A DNA stretch of 64,000 nt from NCBI GenBank assembly GCA_029582155.1, contig CM055901.1, forward strand, positions 39,794,616-39,858,615, given 5' to 3'. Below are positions 10,466 through 23,711 of this stretch, piece by piece (within the stretch, counting starts at the first letter, position 1; each line of letters begins with the position of its first letter). Under the pieces are notes generated by a model, which saw nothing but the letters and a program-made list of their open reading frames with translations, did not search any database and was not told the origin of the DNA. This DNA is from Panopea generosa (taxonomy: Eukaryota; Mollusca; Bivalvia; Adapedonta; Hiatellidae). The position numbers and the translations under genes are program-made.

Positions 10466-11118
10466 ATTTTATTCCCAGCATAACTCCTTAAGGGCCCCAC
10501 AGAGATGACGTAGCTCATTTCCAACGCAAGATCAGAACGCCATTTACTAAAACAAACGAGACCGGGTCACCATCTAGACACTATAATGTTGAAACCCTAT
10601 GAAAAGGATAAAAATCTATGTATTGTAAATACTTTCATCGAATATTTACAACGCACTAAATACTTACGGTGTAACACCGACAAGTTGCTCATAAGTACTC
10701 AAAAGCCACATAAAGCGGTGACACAGTCAACAGTTTCACGATGGGTGAAAATGACAATGATTAAAGCAGGAATTGATGCTAGTTACAGTCCACATAGTAC
10801 CAGGGCAGTGGCTGTCAGCACAGCAAACCTTAAAGGAGTACCTTTAGAAACCATTGTTAAGACAGCTGGTTGGACAAATGCAAAAACATTTGCAAAATTT
10901 TATAACAAAGAAATCGAAAAAACAATGACAGTTCAAACTGCTATTTTGCAATGAAATGTTAATAATTTTTAATCACTGAAATGTACATCAAACTAGAGAT
11001 ATATAAACATATACACATATTGTTATTGTTTAGTATTTATATTGTAAAATTTGACTTATGGAAGAATCAACTCTAAAATCTCTGTGGGGCCCTTAAGGAG
11101 TTATGCTGGGAATAAAAT
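10466..11118 (+). mobile_element. Copy 2 of the TIR element with recombinase fragment
   Basis: Same 41-bp termini and interior as 491-1143, unchanged in every part compared. Confidence 0.7.
10514..10954 (+). pseudogene. Tyrosine recombinase C-terminal fragment, copy 2
   Basis: Translation identical to 539-979, with HxxR, Trp and Tyr boxes present and the N-terminal half missing. Confidence 0.8.
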
Positions 11119-11425
11119 TATGGAATTAAACTAGACTTACCGACAAAGGAGGGAAGTTGCAGTTTGATTCTGATTTTATTCCCAGCAAACTCCTTAAGGG
11201 ATCACACACCCACCCACCCACTTCCTGAGTTTTTGATTCTTCATAAGATTGCCAAGCTGTCCATTTGCTAAATGGACAGCTTGGTTGTTCTCTAAAGACT
11301 GATCTTGCGTTGGAAATGAGCTACGTCATCTCTGTGTGATCCCTTAAGGAGTTTGCTGGGAATAAAATCAGAATCAAACTGCAACTTCCCTCCTTTGTCG
11401 GTAAGTCTAGTTTAATTCCATAATT
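11116..11425. repeat. 92-bp inverted repeats with the 126-bp segment in orientation B
   Basis: The arms at 11116-11207 and 11334-11425 match 1141-1232 and 1359-1450 in the same orientation. The spacer 11208-11333 is the reverse complement of 1233-1358: here ACCCACCCACCCACTTCC follows the left arm and GACGTAGCTC-type sequence is at the right. Confidence 0.9.
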
Positions 11426-14400
11426 ATAATAACTAAATGAAGAGTTTAGACACTCACAGACCTACAAATGAAATGCAGTCAGATTTCTGTATAAATTATA
11501 AACACGTACTTTCGTATGAAGAAATGACCATACAGAATGCGTATACTCGCATGAGAATTACCACAAGATACATAACAGTACGATTTCATAAAAGTATACT
11601 AAATAAGTTTCATTATAACTGAATAAAGAGTTCAGACACTCACTGACCTGTACTGACCTGCAAATGAAATGCAGTTAAGTTTCTGTATAAATGGCAAACA
11701 TGACTAACTTTCTTATGATGTGATGACCATAAAGAATGCTTATAATCGCACGAGAATTGCCACAAAATATATAACAGCATGATTTCATAGAATTATACTG
11801 AATCATTCTCTAATGATGGCAGGTTATGAAATGACCAATAATTTTGACCAGTTACAAAATTATAAAATGGCCTCAAATCAATACTGAACATTATTGTTGT
11901 CTAGTTTAAACATAATTTATTGCTTTAACATGACACGAAGACCATACACTATGAGAATAAATTGGGTGAAAATATATACATTATTTATCCCAACAATGCT
12001 GAATAAATATAAGTATTAAAAATAAATAAAGAATTCGACACCGGCTTGCAAACTGATTTTGTATGTACACATGACCTTCTTTCTTACAACGGAATTATTA
12101 TTTTTCCCTGCTGTACTGTATAGCAATACCCAAAATTAAACAAAGCGTACATGAAAGTATTTAGACATGAACAGGTCATTTTCAACATGAAACATTAGGT
12201 TATCATATCTTATAAAGCCACTCTAATTGCAAACAGGCATTTTCAAGAAATGCGAGATAACAGGACTAGATTGCACAACTCCTAGGAAGATATGGAACTG
12301 TTTGAAAGAAATTAACAATTACAAATAAATCAGGGAATAAATGCACACACTGTCAGCAAATCACCTGAAACATACATAGAGGTTTAATGAAATGCATAGA
12401 TCTAGACACATAGAGACAAGATGATGACAAGTAAATAAGGTAGCACAACCTAATACTACTTTACATTAATATGAAGTTTAAGAATACTTCTAATATTTCG
12501 CATAGAACAGAATCGGCATCACATTTCTACCAACTGCATTAATATATAAGAAAGATATTGCACTGATTACTGTCCAAATGACGACTTATATGTAATTATG
12601 TGATAGAAGTAAACTATATCTATATATTGCCATGTGTTGAAATTTAAAATGGTGCAAATGAGCAAATTTAATCCATAAATACTGTTGTGATTTTAATTCT
12701 TTTCATACTTTATTTAATATGTACAGTGATAAGCTGAAATAGTTTTCATTATGAATCCCGTTATGCCTCTTAAAAGAATAAAAGTTCTAACGTTTAGATG
12801 ACAATATTGCATCGATTCAAATCTGTTTCTGAACAATTTTTCAATCCAATAGAACTGACTTCTTCCTAACCCTAATGCCCAACTCTTTCATGTGTCCGTC
12901 AATGCCCAACCCTAATCTTTAGTATACAGCAACATGTAACACAGAATGACCTTCAAAGGAGTTCATTTTCATGAAAGAATCACACAGAATGAGAATGTGG
13001 CAATCAATGCCCAACCCTAATCTTTAATATACAGCAACCTGTAACACCACATGACATTCAAAGAAGTTTATTATCACAAGATGACCACAGAATGAGACAT
13101 CAATGAGTATACATGTTTGATTACTTTCCTCTCCATATTTGATCCCTATCTTCTTCCTAACCCTAATGCCTAACCTTTTCATGGGCCTGTCAATGCCTAA
13201 TCCGAGACTTCTCTGACCCTAATAGCCTTTTTTTTGCGGCTTAGGGTCAGAGGAACTCCTATAGTAAAACACGGGGATTACTGAAAACCACACAGTCAAG
13301 TACTTTCAACGGTGTATTTGACGTTTGGTCTCATGTTTTAGGTAATTTAGCCTGACATATCGATGAAATGATATTTAATTTACCAATCTGCAATGTTAAA
13401 ACTGCAACTTTATCTACTGTAGTCTCGTTAAAAGACATTTATGTTATGTAGTACCGAAATCCTTACGAAATCGTTTTGCATGTTGCGGTCTCACTATTTA
13501 GCGTCAAGAAGCGACAAGAGCTTTATTATTTATAAAGGTTACCGTCAGGAAATAACCATATGTCTATTATACCTATATAAACATATATCGGTTGATTTTT
13601 TTTAAATTCAATTCATTAATAAAGTCATAATTGAACTTTGTTTCTCCGTTGCAATACCGACAAGAAGATCCGCCATTTTGTTTTAGCAAAGGATAGTAAC
13701 CCGCTAGCGTCAAGAAACTGTATTGGCGTATGTGACACCAATGATAAACATTGTCTGCACTAACACTTGTTTTTCAATGAATTAATTACATTCCAATAGT
13801 TTTTTTATAAGTGTCAATGCCCAACCCTACTCATTAGTATACAGCAACCTTAACAGTGAATGACCTACAAAGGTGTAACCCCACCATTGATTTTTATACC
13901 CCCGACAAACGAAGTTTTGAGGGGGTATATTGGAGTCACCCTGAAGTCGGTCTGTCGGTCTGTCCGATGCAATTTTCCTTGTCCGGAGCATAACTTGAAA
14001 AGTACTAGATGGAATTTCATCAAACGTCATACAATGGTAGAATATAATGAGAGGAAGTGCAGTGTACAAGAAACATAACTCTATTCTTGCTAATTACAGA
14101 GTTATTGCCCTTTGATATTTTTTCTTGCTCGGACCATAACTTGAAAAGTACCGGATGGAATTTCATCAAGCTTCATACAATGGTAGAATATAATGAGAGG
14201 AAGTGCAGTGTACAGGAAACATAACTTTATTCTTGCTAATTACAGAGTTATTGCCCTTTGATATACTTCCCTTTGATATTTTTTCTTGTCCGGCGCATAA
14301 CTTGAAAAGTACCGGATGGAATTTCATCAAGCTTCATACAATGGTAGAATATAATGAGAAGTAGTGCAGTGTACAGAAAACATAACTCTATTCTTGCTAA

Positions 14401-17400
14401 TTACAGAGTTATTGCCCTTTGATATATTTCCCTTGTCCGGAGCATACGTTTTAAAGTACTGGATGGAATTTCATTAAACTTCATACAATGGTAGAATATA
14501 ATGACAGGAAATGCAGTGTACAAGAAACATAACTCTATTCTTGCTTATTACAGAGTTATTGCCCTTTGATATATTTCCCTTGTCTGGAGCATTACTTTTA
14601 GAGTACTGGATGGAATTTCATCAAACTTCATACAATGGTAGAATATAATGAGAGGAAGTGCAGTGTACAAGAAACATAACTCTATTATTGCTAATTACAG
14701 AGTTATTGCCCTTTGATATTTTTTATTGTCCGGAGCATATCTTGAAAAGTACTTGATGGAATTTCATCAAGCTTCATACAATGGTAGAATATAATGAGAG
14801 GAAGTGCAGTGTACAAGAAACATAACTCTATTCTTGCTAATTACAGAGTTATTGCCCTTTGATATATTTCCCTTGTCCGGAGCATTACTTTTAAAGTACT
14901 GGATGGAATTTCATCAAACTACATACAATGGTAGAATATAATGAGAGGAAGTGCAGTGTACAAGAAATATAACTCTATTCTTGCTAATTACAGAGTTATT
15001 ACCCTTTGATATATTTCCCTTGTCCGGAGCATTACTTTTAAAGTACTGGAACGAATTCCATCAAACTTCATACAATGGTAGAATATAATGACAGGAAGTG
15101 CAGTGTACACCTTCAGTTATAAGTTGACTCACTTAAAGGGGACAATTACTTAAAGTGGATCCTCTGAGAATACTCTATAAGTTCAGCCTTGCCTTTGGAT
15201 AATGTGACAAAGAAAAATGTTGCTTATTTAGCAGGGGTTTCAATTAAACATTTTTAAACCAACATCTGCCAAACCTGCCTCATGTTTATACTACAGTTGA
15301 AATTAAGGTGCAGACTATCTACAAACAAAAGCAATTAAATGCAACAATCAATTAGGCCATAATAGATTAAATGCTAGATTATCATCACCGCCCACCACCT
15401 AATTTTCATGCTACCCTGGCCCTTTGTATTTTCATCTTCCCCTTTATAAGAAAATTTGGATGAGAATCAATTTACAATGGCCTTATGGGTAAAATTGTCA
15501 GTAATAGTATATATGTACTCTGAGGATTTTAATAATTATTCAGATTCCTTATAAAAATAATGAATTTTCATCCAGGTCTTCTTACATAAATAAATGATAG
15601 TTAAGACTTAAATTTGTTTAAATGAATGGTTTTAAAACATTCAGGCTACTCTGTTTCAATTTTACATTTTCCTCTTAGTCCATAATAAATTAATTGCTAG
15701 ATTATCATCCCCGTGCCTTCCCCTAATTTTCATGCCGCCCTGACCCTTTTTATTTTTATAAAAAAATAAATAAATAAAAAAAAAAATTATTAAAAAAACA
15801 TAAAAAAATGCCCTCCCCATTTTTAAGAATAATTGATAATCTAGCAATTAATTTTAAATGGCCTTATCCATTATTATTTACTATGGTATTTAGGTTGGTA
15901 TTTGACTAGATCTGTATTTCCGCATTTTCAGCAAGTATGTTTGAAGTCAAGTTTATCCCTAAAGGTAAATTTGCCTTAATCTGGTAATAATATTCTCAAC
16001 TATAATATTGTAAATGCCTTCAATAAGTGAAGATTTTTTTTAAAGATTTTAAGTGGATTAATTTTTTTTCCACAATATTGGTTGTTAGAAACGATGTTAT
16101 CTACATACATTGAATGTTATTTGCATCAAGATCCAGAGACCCAAGTTCAATTCCCTCCAGGGTCATATCTAAAGTTACTAAATGCACACTCATAGTGCCA
16201 TAGTTAGGCAAGGGGCTGTGAAAGAGTGCCATCCCTTTCTGGGGATGTAAAGCACTTGGTCCCTTATGAGGGAGAACCAAAAATAAAACAACCCTCTGCA
16301 CATTTTTTAACTCCTCTGTGTTAGTGGTGTCAGTTGGTATAATGATTGATTTGGGGAGAAATAATTATACCCCCGACAAACGAAGTTTGAAGGGGTATAT
16401 TGGAGTCACCCTGTGGTCGGTCTGTCGGTCTGTCGGTCGGTCTGTCCGTTGCAATTTTCCTTGTCCGGAGCATCACTTGAAAAGTACTGGATGGAATTTC
16501 ATCAAACGTCATACAATGGTAGAATATAATGAGAGGAAGTGCAGTGTAAAAGAAACATAACTCTATTCTTGCTAATTACAGAGTTATTGCCCTTTGATAA
16601 TTTTTCTTGTCCGGAGCATAACTTGAAAAGTACTTGATGGAATTTCATCAAGCTTCATACAATGGTAGAATATAATGAGAGGAAGTGCAGTGTACAAGAA
16701 ACATAACTCTATTCTTGCTAATTACAGAGTTATTGCCCTTTGATATATTTCCCTTGTCCAGAGCATTACTTTTAAAGTACTGGATGGAATTTCATCAAAC
16801 TTCATACAATGGTAGAATATAATGACAGGAAGTGCAGTGTACAAGAAACATAACTTTATTCTTGCTAATTACAGAGTTATTGCCCTTTGATATATTTCCC
16901 TTGTCCGGAGCATAACTTGAAAAGTACCGGATGGAATTTCATCAAGCTTCATTCAATGGTAGAATATAATGAGAGGAAGTGCAGTGTACAAGAAACATAA
17001 CTCTATTCTTGCTAATTACAGAGTTATTGCCCTTTGATATATTTCCCTTGTCTGGAGCATAACTGTAAAACTATTGGATATAACTTAATAAAACTTCATA
17101 CAATGGTAAACCATTTTCTGTCATGGCGGCGTTCGGGGGTATTGATCACCTTCTGTGATAGCTCTAGTTGTTCTTTATTCTATAGTAAATAATAAAAGTT
17201 TGAAAGCTTGTCATTCATAGAGAGTCCCAAATGAAAGAAGTGAAACCTACATTTTACTGTTTGTCATATCAAAATAATTTTTTTTTTATGGTTTATACCT
17301 TAATGTACAACACCATTAAATATGAATTTGTATAGAAACAGGCATTTAATCAAATTTCAGTTTCAGTTTCAGTTTCACTCAATTTGTTTAATGAAGAGAT

Positions 17401-17509
17401 TTGGTGAATCCAAGATATACCCAATCTCTTGCAGAAAACTTGCCATGGTCAGCAATAGTTCAAGAACGAAAATTGTTCAGTGTATATTCTGATTGTAAAA
17501 GACTATTTA

Positions 17510-18160
17510 GAAATGTGTATCTTTATTCTAAATGTTTATGTAGAGTATATTAACATTTATTTAAAGGATTTGTGAAATATGTGACTACTATGAGCATATT
17601 TCTATTAAAATATCATGCAATGCCATAATCAAATGTTAGGGTTATCTATAAACACAAAATTGACGTCTCATCTCTGATGGAATTCCCCCAATTCATTGAT
17701 TTAAAGTTCTACTTTATCTGTTAATACTATGTACCTAGTAATATACAATTCTGATAATTATCAGTTCAGTACCACAGTCTATTATTTAATCCTTTCAAAA
17801 CATGAGAAGTAAATAAAAACAAAAAGACTCTGAATATTGAAATATATAAGATAAAAAAAAGAACAGAAAAAAGAGAGTTAAGAATATATCAAACTAAGTA
17901 TCGCGACAATGCATACTGTATCCCAATATATTGCGATATGCTGTTAATGAGTGATACCCAGCTCTATGTGTTATCATATAGAATTGAAAATAAATATATT
18001 CTGAATGTTTGTTAATTTATAATGGTGACAAACCAACACATACATATATATTCCCCAGAGTTTCAGTGAATCACCTTAATTGAAAGCATGTTTTCTCGTC
18101 ATATTTCAACCAATGGAAGTTATGCTCTTCACAGGGTTCCAATTTGACACTCGCTAATTG
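17510..18160. other. Copy 2-specific stretch and diverged tail
   Basis: 17510-17868 is AT-rich sequence with no counterpart in copy 1. 17870-18160 is the diverged counterpart of 9600-9880. No gene seen. Confidence 0.6.
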
Positions 18161-18168
18161 CACTGACA

Positions 18169-18432
18169 CTAGCGTCAGGAGGCATAGTCTTGTAAAAATC
18201 GTTTAAAAACTGACTCCGTGAATAAATAACTTAAAAGTATGGAACTTAAAAATAAGTACTAACTAGGCAGATTAAAGTATAAAACAATTTTTACAAAGTT
18301 ATGCTTCATGTTGATTTCTTTACGTATCAATTTATTATTTCTTCAACGTGATAGTTCTTGACGCTAGTTTTCAGATTTCTTGACGCTGATATTTTGAAAC
18401 GATCTTTACAAGACTATGCCTCCTGACGCTAG
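18169..18432. repeat. ~35-bp inverted repeat around TAGCGTCAGGAGGCATAG
   Basis: CTAGCGTCAGGAGGCATAGT (18169 onward) continues to ATCGTTT near 18203. Its reverse complement runs from about 18398 to 18432, with ~195 bp between. The same motif closes the right arm near 23711. TTGACGCTGAT and GACGCTAGT recur several times here. Confidence 0.65.
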
Positions 18433-19648
18433 TTATCAGATTTCTTGACGCTGATATTTTGTAATAGGTTAACATGTACCGACACGCTTTTTTGCAATCA
18501 CAACACTTATAAAAAAACAAACTATTGGAATGTAATTAATTTATTGAAAAACAAGTGTTAGTGTAGACAATGTTTATACATACACCAATACAGCTTCTTG
18601 AGGCTAACTGGTTACTATCCTTTGCATAAACAAAATGGCGGATCTTCTTGTCGGTATTGCAACGGAGAAACAAAGTTCAATTATGACTTTATTTATGAAT
18701 GGAATTTAAAAAAATCAACTGATATATGTTTTTATAGGTACAATATACACATGGTTATTTCCTGATTGGAACTTTTATTAATGATAAAGCTCTTGACGCT
18801 TAATGTCGCTTCTTGACGCTAAATAGTGAGACCGTAGAATTACCATTGATTGGCTTAAATAATTTTCTATTACAAATTGTAAACATAACCTACTTTCGAT
18901 TGACGCAATGTCACAATTATGTCGCCACACAGACGTTCCTTAATTTAAAAATTAAACCAAACAAAGAATGCAATATTTAAACATATATAATCAATAAAAC
19001 AATGAATATATGTTGTTATTATATCTATGATGACCATTTCTCGAAACAAAATCTTTAGGAAAATAAGATGGTAACCTAAACATTACCTACTTTCTTATAA
19101 TACAAAGCAATACAGCAATGTCAATAAATCACATAAGAATCGCTAAATAATACAAAACTGCATCATTCAATACAACAATACTGCATAAATATCGGTAGGG
19201 AAACTGTTTGACGAATGCATTACTCAACTGCAAAACCAGTTCAGTTCCTCAAAACGAAATGTCAACATGACCTACTTTCTCATGAAGTAACGTCGCAATT
19301 ATTGCTTTTCCCTGTAACAAACCAATTCCCAAACTAAAACAAATGATACATGGCAATCTCTAAACATTTACACGTCAATTTAACAATGAAAATTTAGCAA
19401 TAATATATATATATAAAGGTACTCACCTACAAAACAAGTCAATATTATCACGAAATACAAAATGCCTTTTCCCTTCACGCATGCGCATCATTTGTAAACA
19501 CCCGAAGTCTTCCATGAAAATAAATATACCATTTATATATATCCACGAATTAGTTACTCATGAATAGTAAGCATGACTAATTAGTCATTACTATTCATCC
19601 ATTACTGTCACTCCGTACTAGAAAATAAACAGGGTATACAAAATTTAC
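18411..19648 (-). repeat. Left arm of ~1.25-kb inverted repeat
   Basis: It starts AGACTATGCCTCCTGACGC and ends ACAGGGTATACAAAA. It is the reverse complement of 22437-23711 with scattered differences. It contains the 325-bp dispersed core (about 18510-18835, minus) and diverged ~186-bp satellite units (about 18840-19420). Near 19575-19615 there is GACTAATTAGTC inside a larger palindromic stretch. No coding capacity. Confidence 0.85.
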
Positions 19649-19808
19649 CTTTATCTTTTAATATGGAAGATGCTTACACTCGCAGAGCGATGGTAACCAG
19701 TGTATTAAAATAGACTAGTCCGCATCATCAACGCCACTTGCTTTTCTATAAGATAAACGTCCTCTCATAGCGCCAGCTGATATCACGGTGATGTTTAAAT
19801 ACTGTATA

Positions 19809-20045
19809 CTGGCCTTTATAACAGGCAAATTAATTGGCTAGATTATCATCCAAATTTTTCTTAAAACGGGGAGGGCGGGAGGATTTTATTTTTTATTTTT
19901 ATTTTTAAAATTTTTCATGTTTTTTTTTTAATGTTTTTTTGTTATTTTTTTAATATTTAATTATGAAAATAAAAAGGGTCGGGTGGCATGAAAATTACGG
20001 GGCAGGCGGGGATGATAATCTAGCAATTAAATTATTATGGCCTTA
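19809..20045. mobile_element. MITE, same family as 5699-5890, opposite orientation
   Basis: Left TIR TTGGCTAGATTATCATCC and right TIR GGATGATAATCTAGCAATT. The interior is T-rich and includes AAAAAGGGTCGGGTGGCATG, the reverse complement of the 5699-5890 interior order. It lies between the two arms of the large inverted repeat. Confidence 0.75.
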
Positions 20046-20700
20046 AGAGATGAAATCGTAGAAGATGATCAAGACAATACCGTTTTTTAAAATAAAGCGT
20101 ATAATACAGAATGTATACATCCGGTTTTGATGGTACCCTACGCTATATTGCGTTGTAGTGACTTGTTTCATTTTGAACTGAGTACAGGTTTAACAGGAAA
20201 TGAAAACCTATCTTAATACTTAGGCTAATCTCCATAGCGACAAGCCAAAAAAAAAGAACACCCGTTCTATGGATTCCTATCTCTGCCGAGATGAAATAGT
20301 ATTCTCACCTGATCCATACGGGTTGATAAAAAAAGGGAAGGGCTGTAAATGTGATGTGGCGACACATACTCTATACTTGCTATCATAAACACTTGAGAAC
20401 TAACCCAATGTATAACTATAACCGTCTTATTTACAACATTCGGTTACAATCAGATAAAAGTAATGGTTATATAGATAATAACTATATTGTTATGTGGGAT
20501 AATTTGTAATAAATAGCACATCTGAATTACTGCGTGTCAATTATTTTGATGACGCCCTATCATAGCATTCACAGTTTGGTATGGTAAATCGGATTTATAT
20601 GGTGTATTAGTCTGGTTTGGTATTCTGTGAAATTAATTTTCGCCTTGACAACGAAATTAAATCCCAACGAAATGGTCGAGGATAAAATTATGTTACATCC
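20046..20700. other. Unassigned non-coding stretch
   Basis: No gene or repeat recognised. GGTATGGTAAATCGGATTT near 20580 resembles short repeats at 40370-40500. Confidence 0.4.
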
Positions 20701-20713
20701 GAACTGCATTATG

Positions 20714-21560
20714 GCAACCCATAGTGTAACAAAAATCCTTAGTGTAATACAATCAGTTTTTGTTACACTAGGGGTTTACACCGCAACCCTTAGTGTAACA
20801 AAAATGGATTTTGTTCCACTAAGCGTTGCGGTGTCAACCCTTAGTTCAACAATTATTACACTAAGCGTATGTTTGGTACATATTTGGTATTGATATTGAT
20901 TATAAAACAGGTTCACTTAGTGTAACAATTTTTTTTCAACTAGAAATTATTTATTCCTGCTATGAAATGGGGGCATATAGTGCTACCCATGTTCGTCCGT
21001 CTGCACACACGAATAGGTAGTTAAATGTCTAGGGTTAAGGGTTAGTAATTGTTTTGGACGGTTGAAAAAATAGTTGAAAAACAGTTGAAAAACATATGTG
21101 GCTGTTTCTAGACACTTAAAAACACCTTTTATGATGCTTTTTGTTTCGAAAATAAGTTTTATATGGATGTGATTTGATGAGCAAATCGCATTCTGACGAT
21201 AAGTATATTTTTGTTACACTAAGGGTTATTTATAACTGCAGCCTTTAATGACATTGTCCCGAAAATCTGAATCGCAAACGCATCCGAAGTATCACTGTTC
21301 TGAACATCTGTGTTACTTGCATGGGATGGAAAATAATGCCGGTAAGCGTTGACAGCGATTTTCTATTTATAGTAACAGTGACCTTGACTTGAATGACGTA
21401 CGGAAGAACGGACGGACAGATGGACGGGCAAACGGTACGACGGACGGACATGGGTAGCATTATATCCGCCTAACCACCTCACCCCAGTGTTGTTACACTT
21501 AGGGTTGCGGTGTCAACCCCTAGTGTAACAAAAAATAATTTTAACCCACTAAGGGATGCC
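20714..21560. repeat. Fold-back cluster of CTTAGTGTAACAAAAA in both orientations
   Basis: Near copies of CTTAGTGTAACAAAAA or its reverse complement lie at about 20721, 20738, 20758, 20789, 20812, 20862, 20915, 21208, 21488 and 21520. Within the cluster a TIR pair is nested: GGGGGCATATAGTGCTACCC (20969) and its diverged reverse complement ending near 21470, both adjoining GTCCGTC repeats. An 88-residue open frame at 20627-20893 is only translated repeat. Probably nested non-autonomous elements. Confidence 0.6.
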
Positions 21561-22273
21561 ACACTGCATAGCATTTACCTGTACCTAAAACGTAGAACTA
21601 CCATTCTTAGCTAGATGTATATGCTATCCGATAGTTTTTATTTAGTGTGCTTATTTAGCTATCAGATCTACTGAAAGTTAGATTTAAATTTGAAATCTTT
21701 AATTTAGTGCACTGATTAGGTTAAAATATGGTAACTCTATTACATAAATTATGCGTGTCAATATCAGAGGTCGTGTGTTTACTCGCGCGTATTTTATTTT
21801 CATCACTGTAGAAAGCGCTAAAATATACCGTTTCCTAGAAGAAATAGAAGACGACCCATTGTAAGTCAGCGTGACGCATTTTTCCAGCATTGTTTCAAGT
21901 AGCTATTTGTAAAAGAGAAAACATGCGTGCGAATAAATACGATGCAAATTTCTAATATTTAATTAAAAAGTAATAGTTCCAAAATCATCGCATGGGGTAC
22001 GGAATGTTCATGGAAGTCTGTTGTAATAGAAAGTGACTTTAGACTGTACTTGACCATATTTCATCGGTTGCCAAAAAAAAAATGTATTATAAACGCATGA
22101 ATTGGGATCAAAGGTCACTAAGTGCAAAAAAGTTAACATGTGTTTCGATGTTTCTGATATATTCAAACACTAGAGACTTCATTTGAATACATACATACCC
22201 CCCCCCCCCCCCCCCCCCCCAAATAATCAAAGTATCAAAAATACTTTCGAAAACTGGATTTAGATATTATGGA
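21561..22273. other. Unassigned AT-rich stretch with poly-C tract
   Basis: A run of 23 C lies at 22198-22220. Otherwise nothing recognised. Confidence 0.5.
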
Positions 22274-22439
22274 TTTTAAACAACGTAGTTGCTATGAAGT
22301 GTTTAAACGAAAATAATCATATCGTATGTTTTTGTGGACCATACCAACCTTAACATATTTTGATTAATGGCAATGTAACACATACAAAATAAATGTTTGC
22401 TTGAGAGTTTTCTCCATTAAAACGTACACCAGAAATAAT
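22274..22439 (+). repeat. 166-bp direct repeat, left copy
   Basis: It starts TTTTAAACAACGTAGTTGCT and ends ACACCAGAAATAAT. It is repeated at 23711-23877 with few changes. The two copies bracket the right arm of the large inverted repeat. Confidence 0.85.
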
Positions 22440-23711
22440 TTTGTATACCCTGTTTATTTTCTAGTACGGAGTGACAGTAATGGATGAATAGTAATGACTA
22501 ATTAGTCATGCTTACTATTCATGAGTAACTTATTCGTGGATATATATAAATGGTATATTTATTTTCATGGAAAACTTCCGGTGTTTACAAATGATGCGCA
22601 TGCGTGAAGGGAAAAGGCATTTTGTATTTCGTGATAATATTGACTTGTTTTGTAGGTGAGTACCTTTATATATATATTATTGCTAAATTTTCATTGTTGA
22701 ATTGACACGTAAATGTATAGAGATTGCCATGTATCATTTGTTTTAGTTTGGGAATTGGTTTGTTACAGGGAAAAGCAATAATTGCGACGTTACTTCATGA
22801 GAAAGTAGGTCATGTTGACATTTCGTTTTGACGAACTGAACTGGTTTTGCAATTGAGTAATGCATTCGTCAAACAGTTTCCCTACCGATATTTATGCAGT
22901 ATTGTTGTATTGAATGATGCAGTTTTGTATTATTTAGCGATACTTATGTGATTTATTGACATTGCTGTATTGCTTTGTATTATAAGAAAGTAGGTAATGT
23001 TTAGGTTACCATCTTATTTTCCTAAAGATTTTGTTTCGAGAAATGGTCATCATAGATATAATAACAACATATATTCATTGTTTTATTGATTATATATGTT
23101 TAAATATTGCATTCTTTGTTTGGTTTAATTTGTTTAAATATTGCATTCTTTGTTTGGTTTAATTTTTAAATTAAGAAACGTCTGTGTGGCGACATAATTG
23201 TGACATTGCGTCATTCGAAAGTAGGTCATGTTTACAATTTGTAATAGAAAATTATTTAAGCCAATCAATGCTAATTCTACGGTCTCACTATTAAGCATCA
23301 AGAAGCGACACGAAGCGTCAAGAGCTTTATTTTTAATAAAAGTTCCAATCAGGAAATAACCATGTGTATATTGTTCCTATACAAACATATATCAGTTGAT
23401 TTTTTTAAATTCCATTCATAAATAAAGTCATAATTGAACTTTGTTTCTCCGTTGCAATACCAACAAGAAGATCCGCCATTTTGTTTATGCAAAGGAAAGT
23501 AACCAGTTAGCCTCAAGAAGCTGTATTGGTGTATGTGTCACCAATGATAAACATTGTCTACACTAACACTTGTTTTTCAATAAATTAATTACATTCCAAT
23601 AGTTTGTTTTTTTATAAGTGTTGTGATGCTAAAAAGCGTGTCGGTACATGTTAACCTATTACAAATATCAGCGTCAAGAAATCTGATAACTAGCGTCAGG
23701 AGGCATAGTCT
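22437..23711 (+). repeat. Right arm of ~1.25-kb inverted repeat
   Basis: Reverse complement of 18411-19648. It has an extra short tandem duplication of TTTAAATATTGCATTCTTTG near 23098-23160, which makes it longer than the left arm. It is flanked directly by the 166-bp repeats, so it looks like an inserted block. Confidence 0.85.

Larger units (their letters stand above)
9976..17509. repeat. 7.5-kb segmental duplication, copy 2
   Basis: Direct copy of 1-7533. It carries the same sub-elements: ~186-bp tandem repeats, recombinase-fragment element (10466-11118), 92-bp inverted repeat (11116-11425), 325-bp dispersed core (about 13485-13814), ATACCCCCGA-type elements (13896-15108 and 16367-17142) and MITEs (15362-15495 and 15675-15866). 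Sub-elements are described at their copy 1 positions unless they differ. Confidence 0.95.

Noticed and set aside
20627..20893. 88-codon open frame as a membrane protein gene
   Set aside because: Its residues follow the CTTAGTGTAACAAAAA fold-back motifs; no independent coding signal.
22198..22220. Poly-C tract as a functional G-quadruplex
   Set aside because: A single homopolymer of 23 C is prone to sequencing length error and has no conserved neighbours here.
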